From the NCBI GenBank assembly GCA_016124945.1, contig WGMT01000031.1:1-64000 (forward strand): a stretch of DNA of 64,000 nucleotides. Reading direction: 5' to 3'. The DNA comes from a bacterium. GTDB lineage: Bacteria; Chloroflexota; Anaerolineae; Caldilineales; Caldilineaceae. The notes below the pieces were generated by a model. It was not told the origin of the DNA. It worked only from the letters and a program-made list of their open reading frames with translations, and did not search any database. This document shows positions 63,829 to 64,000 of the stretch, piece by piece; within the stretch, counting starts at the first letter, position 1; every line of letters begins with the position of its first letter. The translations under genes and the position numbers were made by a program.

Positions 63829-64000
63829 TTATTTCAATGTCTCAACCAGGTTGACATAGGCCTGCATCGCCTCGTCCTGGCTGAGTCCTTTGCGCTCGGC
63901 CCAGGCGTCGTACTTGGCGCGGCCAACCAGATCGGTGAAACCGGGCCGCTTGCCGGTGACATCGCCGACGGTGGCCTGCTTGTAGAATGCGTAAAGTTTC
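63829..64000 (-). CDS. Acyl-CoA-binding protein, C-terminal part (start outside window)
   Basis: The last 57 codons of a minus-strand frame ending in TAA at 63829-63831 read [38 protein letters not shown] and [18 protein letters not shown], a clear match to the four-helix acyl-CoA-binding protein fold with the ligand-contacting Tyr and Lys of YKQAT and the Lys-Tyr of AKYDAW. ACBP binds medium and long acyl-CoA esters in the cytoplasm. It is mainly a eukaryotic family but occurs in some bacteria. The start lies beyond position 64000. Confidence 0.88.
   Translation of the reverse strand, partial: KLYAFYKQATVGDVTGKRPGFTDLVGRAKYDAWAERKGLSQDEAMQAYVNLVETLK

Overview
The window looks like chromosomal DNA of a GC-rich member of the Chloroflexota, most likely of the Caldilinea/Anaerolineae side (inference, about 0.6). 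Support: the overall gene repertoire, a secreted protease ending in a YLPLL-type tail that I associate with Chloroflexota exported proteins, and intergenic gaps packed with heptanucleotide repeats arranged as inverted repeats. No rRNA, tRNA, CRISPR array, transposase or prophage gene was seen. The left end cuts an unrecognised gene and the right end cuts an acyl-CoA-binding protein gene.

Layout. 1-13.8 kb: a long co-directional cluster for dihydroxyacetone and glycerol use: dhaK, dhaL, glpK, an EIIA-type dhaM, HPr, enzyme I, glpA, glpB, glpC, then panE-like and rsmE. The three modules fused in E. coli DhaM are separate genes here, giving a self-contained PEP-to-DHA phosphorelay beside glycerol kinase and the quinone-linked GlpABC dehydrogenase; both branches end at DHAP. 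14-31 kb: housekeeping and envelope genes (trxB, murJ, bcp, secreted subtilase, uspA, lipase-like hydrolase), a response-regulator/adenylate cyclase divergent from a GAF protein, an SDR, two L,D-transpeptidases, an ABC-2 exporter, and a lipoprotein redoxin with an in-frame TGA read here as probable selenocysteine (UPPC motif, hairpin just downstream).

31-44 kb: nitroreductase, GH127 glycosidase, sugar-nucleotide-type epimerase, a PadR regulator with an FtsX/MacB-type ABC transporter, a lower-GC island with a DarT-like toxin and a DarG-like macrodomain antitoxin in reversed order plus a small third gene, and an ABC-F ATPase. 44-52 kb: an alpha-glucoside phosphorolysis operon: LacI regulator with a double operator, a beta-phosphoglucomutase/GH65 phosphorylase fusion, a sugar-binding lipoprotein and two permeases; no ATPase gene is present. 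52-64 kb: an orphan response regulator with a degenerate receiver behind an AT-rich stretch, an aldo/keto reductase, a YjbR-like protein, a 1042-residue STAND/NACHT-like NTPase, a CDP-alcohol phosphatidyltransferase, serS under a serine T-box riboswitch, a PPK1-like protein lacking the catalytic half, a Gfo/Idh/MocA oxidoreductase with a ThuA-like protein, and the acyl-CoA-binding protein.

Two repeat classes run through the window. One is a family of inverted cassettes whose arms are heptamer-type repeats (GATTGGT, GACGGAC, GTAGTGC, ACGAATC and variants), often placed inside operons. The other is a 70-bp palindromic element with a conserved core, found three times (21.9, 43.9 and 60.7 kb).
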